A DNA stretch of 64,000 nucleotides, taken from the NCBI RefSeq assembly GCF_037026715.1, contig NZ_JBANCG010000008.1:248001-312000 (forward strand). Direction: 5' to 3'. A program made the position numbers and the translations under genes. Under the pieces are notes generated by a model. The model searched no databases. It was given only the letters and a program-made list of their open reading frames with translations, and was not told where the DNA came from. Source of the DNA: Breoghania sp037026715. GTDB lineage: Bacteria > Pseudomonadota > Alphaproteobacteria > Rhizobiales > Stappiaceae. Below, piece after piece: positions 1-8,802 of this stretch (positions are counted from its first letter, which is position 1; each line of letters begins with the position of its first letter).

Positions 1-569
1 GCGACGGCACCTTGCGGATTTGCCGGCGAGGCGAAATAGAAGGCGACGGTACGATCGAGCAGCGCGGGATCGAGCGCATCGAGATCGGGCAGGAAGCCGG
101 ACGCCTCATGGGCATCGAGATAGACGGCCTCCGCCCCCGACTTCGCCGCCCCCAGCGAATAGGGGTGGTAGTAGGGATTTGGCAGCAGGATCGCCGGATT
201 CTGCTTGCCCAACATGTCGACGGCGGTAAACGCCGCATAGAACAGCCCCTCGCGCGATCCGCTGAGCGGCAGGACATGGCGGTCCGGATCGATCAGCCCG
301 CCCAGCCGGAAGCGCCGGTCGAGCCATGCGGCGACGGTCTTGCGGAATTCGTCGGTGCCGCGAATGGGCGGATAGCGGCGGTAATCGTCGAGATTGGCGG
401 CTATCACCGGGCCGACGAAGGACGGCAACGCGTGGCGCGGCTCGCCGACGGTGAGCACGATCGGCTCCGCCCCCGGCGCCAAGCCGTCGAGCAGGGTGTT
501 GAGACGCTGAAAGGCGGTGGCCGATTCGGGATCGCGCGGACGCGACGACGTGGCCTTTTCTGGTGACAT
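1..569 (-). CDS. PLP-dependent aminotransferase, N-terminal part (gene runs off the window)
   Basis: The minus-strand frame is open from an ATG at 569 to the window edge, giving the first 189 residues. The protein carries class I/II aminotransferase landmarks: a TVGEPRH stretch near residue 40, YPPIRGTDEFR (a substrate-side loop) near residue 65, SGSREGLF (the usual cofactor phosphate-binding turn) near residue 103, and FASPANPQGAV at the end, matching the family's SPxNPTG motif. The PLP lysine would lie beyond the edge. The look is that of succinyldiaminopimelate transaminase (DapC) of lysine and peptidoglycan synthesis, but other class I enzymes cannot be excluded, so no symbol is given. 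It is transcribed away from argG. Confidence 0.85.
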   Translation of the reverse strand, partial: MSPEKATSSRPRDPESATAFQRLNTLLDGLAPGAEPIVLTVGEPRHALPSFVGPVIAANLDDYRRYPPIRGTDEFRKTVAAWLDRRFRLGGLIDPDRHVLPLSGSREGLFYAAFTAVDMLGKQNPAILLPNPYYHPYSLGAAKSGAEAVYLDAHEASGFLPDLDALDPALLDRTVAFYFASPANPQGAV

Positions 570-680
570 GGGCGGACCGGAACGCATGATTTGAACGATT
601 GCGCCAACGCTAGCGCGGGAGTGGTTAAACCGGCATTAACCAAGGAACGCCGGAGGGGGAAGAGAAGCAAGGGAAGTATG

Positions 681-866
681 GAGCGGCTTCGCCGCACGTG
701 TTGCGCTGGATCCCGGATCGGCGCTCGGCTTCGCCTCGCTTGTCCGGGATGAGGGCGTGTGTGGGGAGCTTCAAGCCTGCCACGCACGCCCTCATCCTGG
801 GCGGTCTGCGGCGAAGCCGCATGGCCAGACCCGGGATCCAGCGCAACACGTGCGGCGAAGCCGCTC
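681..866. repeat. Family 1 cloverleaf-like palindromic repeat, copy A
   Basis: The element is bounded by 36-base perfectly complementary arms (681-716 and 831-866) beginning GAGCGGCTTCGCCGC. Inside are a left sub-hairpin (GCTCGGCTTCGCCTCGC type), a central hairpin with GATGAGGGCGTG paired to CACGCCCTCATC, and a right sub-hairpin (GTCTGCGGCGAAGCCGC type). Related copies are at 4074-4261, 11392-11578 and 58337-58523; copies A and B share one orientation of the inner arms, C and D the other. It lies downstream of argG, outside the argG terminator. Confidence 0.92.
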
Positions 867-923
867 CACTCCACACTCTTTCCTTCTCTCTTTCCTTCCT
901 TCTCTCCCTCCCCTCCTCCCAAC

Positions 924-950
924 GAAAAAGGGCGGTCCCGAAGACCGCCC
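924..950 (-). terminator. Rho-independent terminator of argG
   Basis: Read on the minus strand, GGGCGGTC (943-950) and GACCGCCC (930-937) form an 8-bp stem with a five-base TTCGG loop, followed directly by TTTTTCG (924-929). It lies about 30 bases past the argG stop codon, the right place and orientation for an intrinsic terminator. Confidence 0.9.
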
Positions 951-980
951 CTTCCCACAAACCTCAAATGCGCGCGGGCG

Positions 981-2216
981 CTATTTAATCCGGTTGCGCT
1001 TGGCGAGTGTCCTGAGCCGCAGCGCGTTGAGCTTGATGAAGCCGGCGGCGTCCTTCTGGTCGTAGGCGCCCTGGTCATCCTCGAAGGTGACAAGCTCTTC
1101 CGAATAGAGCGAATACGGAGAGGCGCGACCGATGACGATCACGTTGCCCTTGTAGAGCTTCAGCCTGACCGTGCCGGTCACCTTCTGCTGGCTGTGATCG
1201 ATCGCGGCCTGCAGCATCTCGCGCTCCGGCGAGAACCAGAAGCCGTTGTAGATCAGCTCCGCGTAGCGCGGCATCAGCTCGTCCTTCAGGTGGCTGGCGC
1301 CGCGGTCGAGCGTGATCGATTCCATCGCCCGGTGCGCGGTGAGCAGGATCGTGCCGCCCGGCGTCTCGTAGACGCCGCGCGACTTCATGCCGACGAAGCG
1401 GTTTTCCACCAGATCGAGACGGCCGATGCCGTTGTCGCGGCCATAGTCGTTGAGCTTGGCAAACAGCGTCGCCGGCGACATCTTCTCGCCGTTCAGGCTG
1501 ACCGCGTCGCCCTTCTCGAAGCCGATCTCGATCTCGGTGACGACGTCGGGCGCCTCCACCGGATCGACGGTGCGCTGGTAGACATAGGCCGGCGGCTCCT
1601 CGGCCGGGTCCTCAAGGACCTTACCTTCCGACGACGAATGCAGCATGTTCGCGTCGACCGAGAACGGCGCCTCGCCGCGTTTGTCGTGCGGAACCGGGAT
1701 CTGGTACTTCTCGGCAAATTCGATGAGATCGGTGCGCGACTTGAACGTCCAGTCGCGCCACGGCGCGATCACCTTGATGTCGGGATCGAGCGCATAGGCC
1801 GACAGCTCGAAGCGGACCTGGTCATTGCCCTTGCCGGTCGCCCCGTGCGCGATGGCGTCGGCGCCGGTCTCGTGCGCGATCTCGATCAGGCGCTTGGAGA
1901 TCAGCGGACGGGCGATGGAGGTGCCGAGCAGGTAGACGCCTTCGTACACCGCATTGGCGCGGAACATCGGGAAGACGAAGTCGCGGATGAATTCCTCGCG
2001 CAGGTCGTCGATGTAGATTTCCTTGATGCCGAGCATCTCGGCCTTGCGCCGCGCCGGCTCCAGTTCCTCGCCCTGGCCGAGGTCGGCAGTGAACGTCACC
2101 ACCTCGCAACCGTATTCCGTCTGCAGCCACTTCAGGATGATGGAGGTGTCGAGGCCACCGGAATAGGCCAGCACCACCTTCTTGATATCGCCCTTCTTAT
2201 TTTCGCCAAGCGCCAT
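981..2216 (-). CDS. argG: Argininosuccinate synthase
   Basis: This 411-residue cytosolic enzyme joins citrulline and aspartate using ATP, the penultimate step of arginine synthesis. The N-terminal ATP pyrophosphatase loop is plain (VVLAYSGGLDTSIILKW, about residues 14-30), as are GHGATGKGNDQVRFE-like sequence (AHGATGKGNDQVRFE) near residue 120 and the substrate-binding SLNGEKMSP and ENRFVGMKSRGVYETPGG blocks in the second half. Length matches the family (about 400-410). The ATG at 2216 (MALGENKKGD) is preferred to an in-frame start 15 codons upstream, because conservation begins near KKVVLAYSGG. A strong terminator follows, so the gene is probably monocistronic and divergent from opgG. Confidence 0.97.
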   Translation of the reverse strand: MALGENKKGDIKKVVLAYSGGLDTSIILKWLQTEYGCEVVTFTADLGQGEELEPARRKAEMLGIKEIYIDDLREEFIRDFVFPMFRANAVYEGVYLLGTSIARPLISKRLIEIAHETGADAIAHGATGKGNDQVRFELSAYALDPDIKVIAPWRDWTFKSRTDLIEFAEKYQIPVPHDKRGEAPFSVDANMLHSSSEGKVLEDPAEEPPAYVYQRTVDPVEAPDVVTEIEIGFEKGDAVSLNGEKMSPATLFAKLNDYGRDNGIGRLDLVENRFVGMKSRGVYETPGGTILLTAHRAMESITLDRGASHLKDELMPRYAELIYNGFWFSPEREMLQAAIDHSQQKVTGTVRLKLYKGNVIVIGRASPYSLYSEELVTFEDDQGAYDQKDAAGFIKLNALRLRTLAKRNRIK

Positions 2217-2515
2217 GGAGTTCGTCCGATCTGATGTGCGGGGCGCTGGGATCGCCCCCATTCCTTGAGAAATTCGCGCCGCACTGTAGCCAAGCGTGGC
2301 CGTGGCGCAAGAGGGCGCGGACTATTCGGGAAACGGAACGGCGGGGTCGGACGCACGCACATCGCCCTGTCTCCGCTTGCCTTGCTGGCGCCATTTTGCC
2401 TCGTCTCCATAGCGCGCCATCGTAACCGGTTGCCGGAACGCTCCCGTTTTGGCATCCCTTCAACCGTCCCCTCCGCGGTGCAAGCCGCCCTTCCCGAAGA
2501 CCCGAGGCCCTCTTC

Positions 2516-4057
2516 ATGCTTCGCATCCTGACGAGCCTTGCTCTCGCCATCGCCGCCACCACCGCCTTTGCCGCAGAACCGGCCCTGAAGCTTGGCGCGC
2601 CCGAGCCCTTCAGCTTCGACAGCCTGATCGAACGCGCCCGCACGCTCGCGGCCGCCCCCTACGAGGCGCCCGCCGTGCGCGCCGCCAACACGCTGGAAAA
2701 GATCGACTACGACGCCCACTGGAAGATCCGGTTCAAGCCGTCGGAGACGATCACCATCGGCAAGGACGCGCCGATCCAGTTCTTCCACATGGGCCGCTAT
2801 TTCAAGGAACCCGTGCGGATGTACGAGGTCGCCGACGGCCAGGCGCGCGAGATCCTCTATTCGCCGGACGCCTTCGAGATGCCGGACGACAGCCCCGCCA
2901 AGGCCCTGCCGCACGATATCGGTTTCGCCGGCTTCCGCGTCATGCGGCCCGACCTGAAGACCGACTGGATCTCCTATCTCGGCGCCAGCTATTTCCGCAC
3001 CGACGGCCAGTCGCGCCAGTATGGCCAGTCGACGCGCGGGCTCGCGATCGATACCGGGCTCTCCACGCCGGAGGAATTCCCGCGCTTTTCCGATTTCTGG
3101 CTCGCCCCGCCCGAGCATGAGGGCCAGACGCTGGTAATCTACGCGCTGATGCAGTCTCCATCCGTCACCGGTGCCTACAAGATGGCGCTCACAAACGAGG
3201 ACGGCAAAGGCCAGATTGTCGACGTCGACAGCCGGCTGTTCTTCCGAAAAGGCGTGGAACGGCTCGGCGTGGCGCCGCTCACCTCCATGTACTGGTATTC
3301 GGAGACCAACCGCTCGACAGCACGCGACTGGCGCCCGGAGGTTCACGACACCGATGGCCTCGCCATCCTGTCGGGCACGGGCGAGCGCATCTGGCGCCCG
3401 CTGAACAATCCGCACGTGGTGCGCACCTCCACCTTCCAGGTACCGGACGTGGAGGGCTTCGGCCTTGCCCAGCGCGACCGCAATTTCGAGGACTATCAGG
3501 ACGACGGCGTCTTCTACGACAAGCGCCCGTCTGTCTGGATCCATCCGCTCAGGCCCTTCGGCCCCGGCTCCGTCCAGCTGGTGGAGATCCCGACGGATGA
3601 CGAGATCTTCGACAACATCGTCGCCTACTGGACGCCGAAAGAGCAGCCGAAGGCCGGCAGCACGCTGTCGCTCGCCTATCGCATGACCTGGGCCGATCAC
3701 CATCCGCTGCCGGAAAGCGGCGCACGCGTGGTTGCGACCCGCGTCGGCCAGGGCGGGGTTCCCGGCCAGCCGCGCCCGGACGACCGGATCAAGGTCGTCA
3801 TCGATTTCGAGGGTCCGTCGCTCAAGGGCCTGACGCAGAAGTCGGGCGTGAAGGCGGTGGTGGAGCTTTCGGACGGCAAGGCGATCGAGCCCTACGTCCT
3901 GCCCGTCGTCGGCACCGACCGCTGGCGTCTCGTCTTCGACGCCAAGACGCCGGTGGAAGATCCGGTGGAGGCGCGCGTCTACCTCAAGCACGGCGACGAC
4001 GTGCTGAGCGAGACATGGCTCGGCCAGCTCTCGCACGACATGGTGGCGAAGAAGTAG
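2516..4057 (+). CDS. opgG: Periplasmic glucan biosynthesis protein (MdoG/OpgG family)
   Basis: The 513-residue protein begins with a Sec signal peptide (LTSLALAIAATTAFAAEP, cleavage near residue 19) and continues with the two-domain OpgG/MdoG fold: a large beta-sandwich domain (roughly residues 20-385) and a C-terminal immunoglobulin-like domain. Family blocks visible include FQFFH-type PIQFFHMGRYF, LGASYFR, LTSMYWYSETN, and DWRPEVHDTDGL. OpgG acts in the periplasm in branching of osmoregulated beta-glucans, usually with the OpgH glucosyltransferase. No opgH follows here; the next gene is on the other strand. The absence of a twin-arginine signal argues for OpgG rather than OpgD. A start at 2516 fits the signal peptide. 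Confidence 0.93.
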   Translation: MLRILTSLALAIAATTAFAAEPALKLGAPEPFSFDSLIERARTLAAAPYEAPAVRAANTLEKIDYDAHWKIRFKPSETITIGKDAPIQFFHMGRYFKEPVRMYEVADGQAREILYSPDAFEMPDDSPAKALPHDIGFAGFRVMRPDLKTDWISYLGASYFRTDGQSRQYGQSTRGLAIDTGLSTPEEFPRFSDFWLAPPEHEGQTLVIYALMQSPSVTGAYKMALTNEDGKGQIVDVDSRLFFRKGVERLGVAPLTSMYWYSETNRSTARDWRPEVHDTDGLAILSGTGERIWRPLNNPHVVRTSTFQVPDVEGFGLAQRDRNFEDYQDDGVFYDKRPSVWIHPLRPFGPGSVQLVEIPTDDEIFDNIVAYWTPKEQPKAGSTLSLAYRMTWADHHPLPESGARVVATRVGQGGVPGQPRPDDRIKVVIDFEGPSLKGLTQKSGVKAVVELSDGKAIEPYVLPVVGTDRWRLVFDAKTPVEDPVEARVYLKHGDDVLSETWLGQLSHDMVAKK

Positions 4058-4073
4058 CGAGGGGAGACTGGCG

Positions 4074-4261
4074 GAGCGGCTTCGCTTCCCTCCTTGCGCT
4101 GGGTTCCGGATCGGCGCTCGGCTGCCGCCTCACTTGTCCGGAATGAGGGTGTGTGGTTTTGGCTTCAAGCCAAACATTTGCTCCTCATTCCGGGCGGTCT
4201 GCAGCGAAGCTGCATGGCCAGACCCGGAATCCAGCGTGGGCAAGCTGCGGCGAAGCCGCTC
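4074..4261. repeat. Family 1 palindromic repeat, copy B
   Basis: The repeat starts with GGAGCGGCTTCGC just after opgG and ends with GCGGCGAAGCCGCTCC. It has the same inner order as copy A (GATCGGCGCTCGGC on the left, GGCGGTCTGCAGCGAAGC on the right) but is diverged, with mismatched outer arms and a different central loop containing GGCTTCAAGCC. It fills the whole space between the convergent opgG and the cupin gene, so it may also serve as a transcript-end structure. Confidence 0.9.
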
Positions 4262-4282
4262 CGTTTCCCTCGCAATATCCGC

Positions 4283-4720
4283 TTACGCCGGCTCCCAGCC
4301 GTCCGGCGCCATCTCGAAGCCGTCGAACTCGAAGGCGGGGGCGACGGTGCAGCCCACCAGCGTCCACGTGCCGAGGCTTTCCGCCGACTGCCACACGCCT
4401 TCCGGCACCACCGCCTGCGGCTGCTGGCCGGCCAGAATGTTCGGCCCCAGCGTGATCTCCTGCTTGCCCTCGCCGGCCGACAGCGACAGCGTCAGCGGCG
4501 CGCCGGCATAGTGGTGCCAGACCTCCACCGCATCCACCTTGTGCCAGGCGGAAACGACGCCCGCTGGCAGCAGGAAATAGATCGCCGTTGAACGCGCGCG
4601 GCCGTTGACCGTGGCCGCGTCGCGGAAGGTTTCGCGGAAAAAGCCGCCTTCGGGATGCGGCTCCAGGCGAAGCCGCTGGACGACCTCCTCCGCACTCAGA
4701 CCCAGATACGGTTCGGGCAT
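4283..4720 (-). CDS. Cupin family protein (DUF985/Cupin_5)
   Basis: This 145-residue single-domain protein matches the DUF985 cupin family: EPHPEGGFFRETFR near residue 20, STAIYFLLPAG near 45, SAWHKVDAVEVWHHYAG near 57-73 (the first cupin motif), then LGPNILAGQQPQAVVPEGVWQSA and TLVGCTVAPAFEF. Members are cytosolic sugar-epimerase-like barrels of unsettled function. It is separated by 84 bases from gloB, which is on the same strand upstream, so cotranscription is possible. No frameshift or truncation is seen. Confidence 0.9.
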   Translation of the reverse strand: MPEPYLGLSAEEVVQRLRLEPHPEGGFFRETFRDAATVNGRARSTAIYFLLPAGVVSAWHKVDAVEVWHHYAGAPLTLSLSAGEGKQEITLGPNILAGQQPQAVVPEGVWQSAESLGTWTLVGCTVAPAFEFDGFEMAPDGWEPA

Positions 4721-4804
4721 GCTCGTCCTCCTGCTTGGCGCGGTCCGGCGGATCGTATCGAACGGGGAGAGCCCGCTGGCAGGCCTTCCCCTCTCCGCGC
4801 CGCT

Positions 4805-5578
4805 TTAGAACGTGTCCTTGCGGTGGCGGACCTCGGCGAACACCTCGTCGGCCGGGGCGCCAATGAGCCCGACGGCCTCCTGCACGCCGGGATCGCGCGC
4901 GCGCAGGAAGGGGTTGGTCTGCTTTTCCAGCGCCATGGTCGTGGGCAGCGTCGGCTTGCCCGCCTCGCGCAACGTCTCAACCTCCGCCAGCCGGTCGGCG
5001 AGCGCGGAGTTCGCGGGATCGACGGTCACCGCGAAGCGCGCATTGGCAAGCGTGTATTCGTGGCCGCAATAGATCGCCGTCTGCGGCGGCAGCATGGTGA
5101 CGAGCTTTTCCAGCGAGGCCCACATCATTTCCGGCGTGCCCTCGAAGATGCGCCCGCAGCCCATGGCGAACAGCGTGTCGCCGGTAAACGCCACCTCCGC
5201 CTCCGGCAGCCAGTAGGAGATCTGGTCGAGCGTGTGGCCCGGCGTGGCGATGCAGCAGATATCGTAGGCGCCGAAGCGCACCGTGTCGCCGTCGCCGACG
5301 TTCTGGTCGAACTCGGGAAAGCGGGAAGCGGACTTCACCGGCCCGATCACGTGGGCGCCGGTCTTTGCCTTCAGCGCCTTCAGCCCCTGCGTGTGGTCGG
5401 CATGGTGATGGGTGATCAGGATGTGGGTGAGCTTCCAGCCGGCCTTGTCGAGTTCCCTGGCCACCGCGTCCGCATCCGGCACATCGACGGTCAAGGTCGC
5501 CCCCGATTTCGGATCGTGCGCCAGCACGCCGAAATTGTCATCGAGGCACATGAATTGGCGGATCTCCAACAAGCTCAT
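4805..5578 (-). CDS. gloB: Hydroxyacylglutathione hydrolase (glyoxalase II)
   Basis: The 257-residue enzyme hydrolyses S-D-lactoylglutathione to D-lactate and glutathione, the second step of methylglyoxal detoxification. The metallo-beta-lactamase metal site is intact: THHHADH near residue 55, then ATPGHTLDQISY, FTGDTLFAMGCGRIFEG, and YCGHEYTLANARF; the C-terminal glutathione-binding helical part ends TNPFLRARDP and beyond. Length matches the family (250-260). The ATG at 5578 is preceded by GGGAGAGCGG at good spacing, which decides against an in-frame start 11 codons upstream. It is divergent from the methyltransferase gene. Confidence 0.96.
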   Translation of the reverse strand: MSLLEIRQFMCLDDNFGVLAHDPKSGATLTVDVPDADAVARELDKAGWKLTHILITHHHADHTQGLKALKAKTGAHVIGPVKSASRFPEFDQNVGDGDTVRFGAYDICCIATPGHTLDQISYWLPEAEVAFTGDTLFAMGCGRIFEGTPEMMWASLEKLVTMLPPQTAIYCGHEYTLANARFAVTVDPANSALADRLAEVETLREAGKPTLPTTMALEKQTNPFLRARDPGVQEAVGLIGAPADEVFAEVRHRKDTF

Positions 5579-6043
5579 ATCCGCTCTCCCTTCGGTTGCA
5601 GTTATGCGCAAATCCGTACTGCGCTCAAATCGTCATCTCGACATCGTCGCCGGCACTATGCAGAAAATGTCGAGGCCGAACACCCCCGCGAGTGCGAGCT
5701 GTTGACGCGTCCAGCCTGCCCGTGTTTCGGGGCCTTTTGAGGCAGCGGGCCTTCGCGGGCGACAACGGCGTTGCCGTTTGAAACCCGTGAGCGGCGGAAT
5801 CGTTGCCCGATCGTGCTCCATATGGCAAGCGGCCCGTGCACTGCGAACCGGCGCACGGGATGCCTTCGCAGCGTCCCGTTTCCGGCGCGCGCGCGACGCA
5901 GCGATTGCATGTGCGCGCGCAAGCCGGTTCAATCGGCGCCACACGGTCCCGGGGGCGAGAATCGTCCGGCTGCCCCCGGCGTCCTCCATCTTCCGCCGGC
6001 TCGCGTGCTCCACCGCGCGCGGCAGGCCCTGTCGGTAGGTCCG
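5579..6043. other. Intergenic region between gloB and the methyltransferase gene
   Basis: This 465-base divergent interval has no convincing gene. It contains alternating purine-pyrimidine runs (GGCGCGCGCGCG near 5883-5894 and GTGCGCGCGC near 5911-5920). Long overlapping open frames here have arginine- and proline-rich translations without recognisable domains. I see no clear promoter. Confidence 0.5.
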
Positions 6044-6820
6044 ATGTATCTCGACGTTCGCGACATGAGACGGTTCTACGAGCAGCGGATCGGCCTCGTC
6101 GTGCGCCAGCTGGTGGGCCAGCGCATCCAGGCGCTGTGGCCGGACATCCGGGGAATGCGGCTGCTCTCGCTCGGCTTCACCACGCCGTACCTGCGCCCCT
6201 ATCTGCGTCAGGCGGAACGCATCGTCGTCGCCATGCCGGCGCAACAGGGGGTGATCGCGTGGCCGCCGGAGGGGCCGAGCCGGACGACCCTCGTCGACGA
6301 GGGCAACCTGCCGCTGCCCGATGCCTGCATCGACCGGGCGCTGCTGGTCCATACGCTCGACCTCTCCAACGATTCGCTTGCGGTGTTGCGCGAGGTGTGG
6401 CGCGTGCTGGTGCCGGGCGGCCGGCTGCTGGCGGTGGTGCCGAACCGGCGGTCGCTGTGGTCGCAGTTCGAGACGACGCCGTTCGGCTATGGCCGGCCGT
6501 TCTCGCGCGGGCAGCTCTCCGCCTTCCTGCGCCAGACGCGCTTCGTGCCGGCAGCCGCCGAGGGAGCGCTCTACGTGCCGCCGTTCCGCTCGCGTCTCGT
6601 GCTGCGTTCCGCACGCGGCTGGGAACGCGTCGGTCACCGGTTGTGGCCGGCCTTTGCCGGCGTTCTGGTGGTGGAGGCGGAAAAGCAGCTCTACCAGACC
6701 ATTCCGAAAGAGCCGGAAAAGGCCGCCGCCCGCCTCTTGCGCCCGGTCTTCGTCACCGACGTCCCGCCAAGGGGAACCGCCGGCACGTCGCGGCACGGGC
6801 GAACGTCTCCTAGCGAGTGA
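6044..6820 (+). CDS. SAM-dependent methyltransferase-like protein
   Basis: The 258-residue protein contains a class I methyltransferase fold in reduced form: MRLLSLGFTTPYLRPYL replaces the usual glycine-rich motif I, followed by DEGNLPLPDACIDRALLVHTLDL (motif II/III region, as in Methyltransf_11) and REVWRVLVPGGRLLAVVPN (post-III). Motif I lacks the GxGxG pattern, so SAM binding may be weak or unusual. The start at 6044 (MYLDVRDMRRFYEQ) is chosen because the sequence upstream is low-complexity; the frame is open further upstream. It is divergent from gloB and convergent with metW, an arrangement often seen in rhizobial genomes. Substrate unknown. Confidence 0.78.
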   Translation: MYLDVRDMRRFYEQRIGLVVRQLVGQRIQALWPDIRGMRLLSLGFTTPYLRPYLRQAERIVVAMPAQQGVIAWPPEGPSRTTLVDEGNLPLPDACIDRALLVHTLDLSNDSLAVLREVWRVLVPGGRLLAVVPNRRSLWSQFETTPFGYGRPFSRGQLSAFLRQTRFVPAAAEGALYVPPFRSRLVLRSARGWERVGHRLWPAFAGVLVVEAEKQLYQTIPKEPEKAAARLLRPVFVTDVPPRGTAGTSRHGRTSPSE

Positions 6821-6839
6821 GGAAGAGTGCGCGGGGAGT

Positions 6840-6878
6840 GTGGTGGCGAAGGATGGCCCCCTCGCACCACGCCACCAC
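6840..6878. terminator. Stem-loop between convergent methyltransferase and metW genes
   Basis: GTGGTGGCG (6840-6848) is exactly complementary to CGCCACCAC (6870-6878), giving a 9-bp stem with a 21-base loop in the short space between two convergent genes. There is no T-run on either side, so it is only a possible two-way transcript end. Confidence 0.4.
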
Positions 6879-6879
6879 G

Positions 6880-7500
6880 TTACTTCTTCAACAGAAACAC
6901 CGCCTGCTCGCCCAACAGGTTCCACAGCCACCACGGTGCCTGGATGGGGATGCGCTGGCCGATGCCGTTGAGCGCCACTGCCTTCTCCACCGTGCAGCCC
7001 AGTTCCTTGGTCAGCTCCACGAAATCGCGGATCGTGCAGAAGTGGATGTTCGGCGTGTCGTACCAGGAATGGGGCAGATAGTCCGTCACCGGCATCCGAC
7101 CGCGGAACAGGAGGTGCAGCCGGTTCTGCCAGTAGCCGAAATTCGGGATCGACACGATCACGTGCGTCCCGATCCTGAGAAGGTGGCTCATCACCGCCTT
7201 GGGGTCCCAGGTGGCCTGCAGCGTCTGGCTCAGCACCACGTAATCGAAGGCGCCGTCGGGATAGGCGGCAAGGTCCTCGTCGGCATCGCCCTGGATCACC
7301 GACAGGCCGCGCGCCACGCAGGAATTCACGCCGAGCTGCGAAATCTCGATCCCGCGCGCATCCGCGCCCTTGCTCGTGGCCAGAACCTGCAGCAGCTCGC
7401 CGTCGCCGCAGCCCACGTCAAGCACGCGGGAATTCGGCGCCACCAGTTCCGCGATCACCTTGTAGTCGATGCGGGTTTCGGTCATCGGGGCATCGGACAT
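6880..7500 (-). CDS. metW: Methionine biosynthesis protein MetW
   Basis: MetW (206 residues) is a methyltransferase-fold protein that partners MetX in homoserine acylation. It shows motif I VLDVGCGDGELLQVL near residue 25, GIEISQLGVNSCVARGL, DGAFDYVVLSQTLQAT near residue 85, and the family-specific SIPNFGYWQNRLHLLFRGRM followed by LPHSWYDTPNIHFCTI. Its start codon overlaps the metX stop codon in an ATGA (7497-7500), so the two are translationally coupled. Confidence 0.95.
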   Translation of the reverse strand: MSDAPMTETRIDYKVIAELVAPNSRVLDVGCGDGELLQVLATSKGADARGIEISQLGVNSCVARGLSVIQGDADEDLAAYPDGAFDYVVLSQTLQATWDPKAVMSHLLRIGTHVIVSIPNFGYWQNRLHLLFRGRMPVTDYLPHSWYDTPNIHFCTIRDFVELTKELGCTVEKAVALNGIGQRIPIQAPWWLWNLLGEQAVFLLKK

Positions 7501-8732
7501 CAGGAATGCTCCTCCCCGTTATCGGCGGGCATCTCGTCGGCAAGCGCCGGCGGCAGGATGCCGCGCGAGAGCGCCGCGCCGGTCAGGAAGCCGCGCACCA
7601 TGGTGAAGAGCTCCGGCTCGTTCAGAAGAAAGGCGTCGTGGCCGCGCGGGCTGTCGATCTCCACGAAGGAGACGTTGCCGGCCGCCGCGTTGAGCGCATG
7701 CACCACCGCCCGGCTTTCGGAGGTCGGAAACAGCCAGTCGCTCGTCACCGAGGCGATGCAGAAGCGCGTGTTCGAGCCCTTGAAGGCATGCGCCAGCACC
7801 CCGCCGTAATCCGCCGCCAGATCGAAATAGTCCATCGCGCGCGTGACATAGAGATAGGAATTGGCGTCGAAGCGGTCGACGAAGCTCATGCCCTGGTGGC
7901 GCAGGTAGCTCTCGATCTGGAAATCGGCATCGAAGCCGAAGGTGACGTGTTCGCGGTCCTGCAGGGAGCGGCCGAACTTCCTGTGCAGCGACACGTCCGA
8001 CATGTAGGTGACATGCGCCGCCATGCGCGCCACCGCCAACCCCTTGGACGGGCGGGTGCCGCGTTCCAGATACTTGCCCTCGCACCAGTCCGGATCGGCC
8101 ATCACCGCCTGGCGGCCGACCTCGTGAAAGGCGATGTTCTGCGAGGAATGGCGCGCGCCGGCGCACAGCACCGCGGCGGAGAACAGCCGGTCGGGATAGC
8201 TCGCCGCCCATTGCAGCACCTGCATGCCGCCCATCGAGCCGCCGACGACGGCGAACAGCTTGTCGATGCCCAGCTCGTCGATCAGCATCGCCTGCGAGCG
8301 CACCATGTCGCGGATCGTCACCAGCGGCATGTCGAGCGCCCAGGGCTTGCCTGTCTCGGGATTGGTGGAGGCGGGCCCCGTGGTGCCCATGCAGCCGCCC
8401 AGCACGTTGGCACACACGATGAAGAAGCGGTCGGTATCGATCGGCCGGCCGGGGCCGACCATCATCGACCACCAGCCGGGCTTGCCGGTCAGCGGGTTGG
8501 TGGAGGCGACGTACTGGTCGCCCGTCAGCGCATGGCAGACGAGGATGGCGTTGGACCTGTCCTCGTTCAGCGTGCCGTAGGTCTGGTAGGCGATCTGCCA
8601 GGGGGCGAGGTCGACGCCGGCGTCGAGCCGCAGCGGCTTGTCCTTGCCGAAACGGATGACCGGGCTCGACGGCTCATCCGCCTCGCGCAGCCGTGCCGCG
8701 TCGGTCAGGGCGTCGCCGTCTTGCGATGTCAT
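7500..8732 (-). CDS. metX: Homoserine O-acyltransferase
   Basis: The 410-residue cytosolic alpha/beta-hydrolase activates homoserine for methionine synthesis. Visible are NAILVCHALTGDQYVA near residue 60, the nucleophile elbow VVGGSMGGMQVLQWA near residue 163 (catalytic Ser in GGSMGG), and the C-terminal catalytic Asp and His regions (TSDWLFPTSESRAV and DSPRGHDAFLL). Length is typical (about 370-410). Some MetX enzymes use succinyl- rather than acetyl-CoA; this cannot be decided by reading. It forms a coupled pair with metW and is divergent from the chorismate mutase gene. A promoter and leader hairpin lie upstream. Confidence 0.94.
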   Translation of the reverse strand: MTSQDGDALTDAARLREADEPSSPVIRFGKDKPLRLDAGVDLAPWQIAYQTYGTLNEDRSNAILVCHALTGDQYVASTNPLTGKPGWWSMMVGPGRPIDTDRFFIVCANVLGGCMGTTGPASTNPETGKPWALDMPLVTIRDMVRSQAMLIDELGIDKLFAVVGGSMGGMQVLQWAASYPDRLFSAAVLCAGARHSSQNIAFHEVGRQAVMADPDWCEGKYLERGTRPSKGLAVARMAAHVTYMSDVSLHRKFGRSLQDREHVTFGFDADFQIESYLRHQGMSFVDRFDANSYLYVTRAMDYFDLAADYGGVLAHAFKGSNTRFCIASVTSDWLFPTSESRAVVHALNAAAGNVSFVEIDSPRGHDAFLLNEPELFTMVRGFLTGAALSRGILPPALADEMPADNGEEHS

Positions 8733-8761
8733 TTCGTGTCCGGATCCCGCGCTGAGAATGG

Positions 8762-8785
8762 GTCAGAGGGAACGCCCCTTCTGAC
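8762..8785 (-). promoter_or_regulatory. Hairpin in the metX leader
   Basis: On the transcript strand GTCAGA (8780-8785) pairs with TCTGAC (8762-8767), with an inner GGG/CCC extension around a GCGTT loop. It sits between the predicted promoter and the metX start. I could not match this leader to the SAM-II pseudoknot common upstream of alphaproteobacterial metX genes. Confidence 0.5.
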
Positions 8786-8802
8786 AGGAAAGACGGTCGC
8801 CT

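Noticed and set aside
12..566. Long plus-strand open frame over the aminotransferase gene
   Set aside because: Its translation is Arg/Gly-rich with no domain; the minus strand gives clear aminotransferase motifs.
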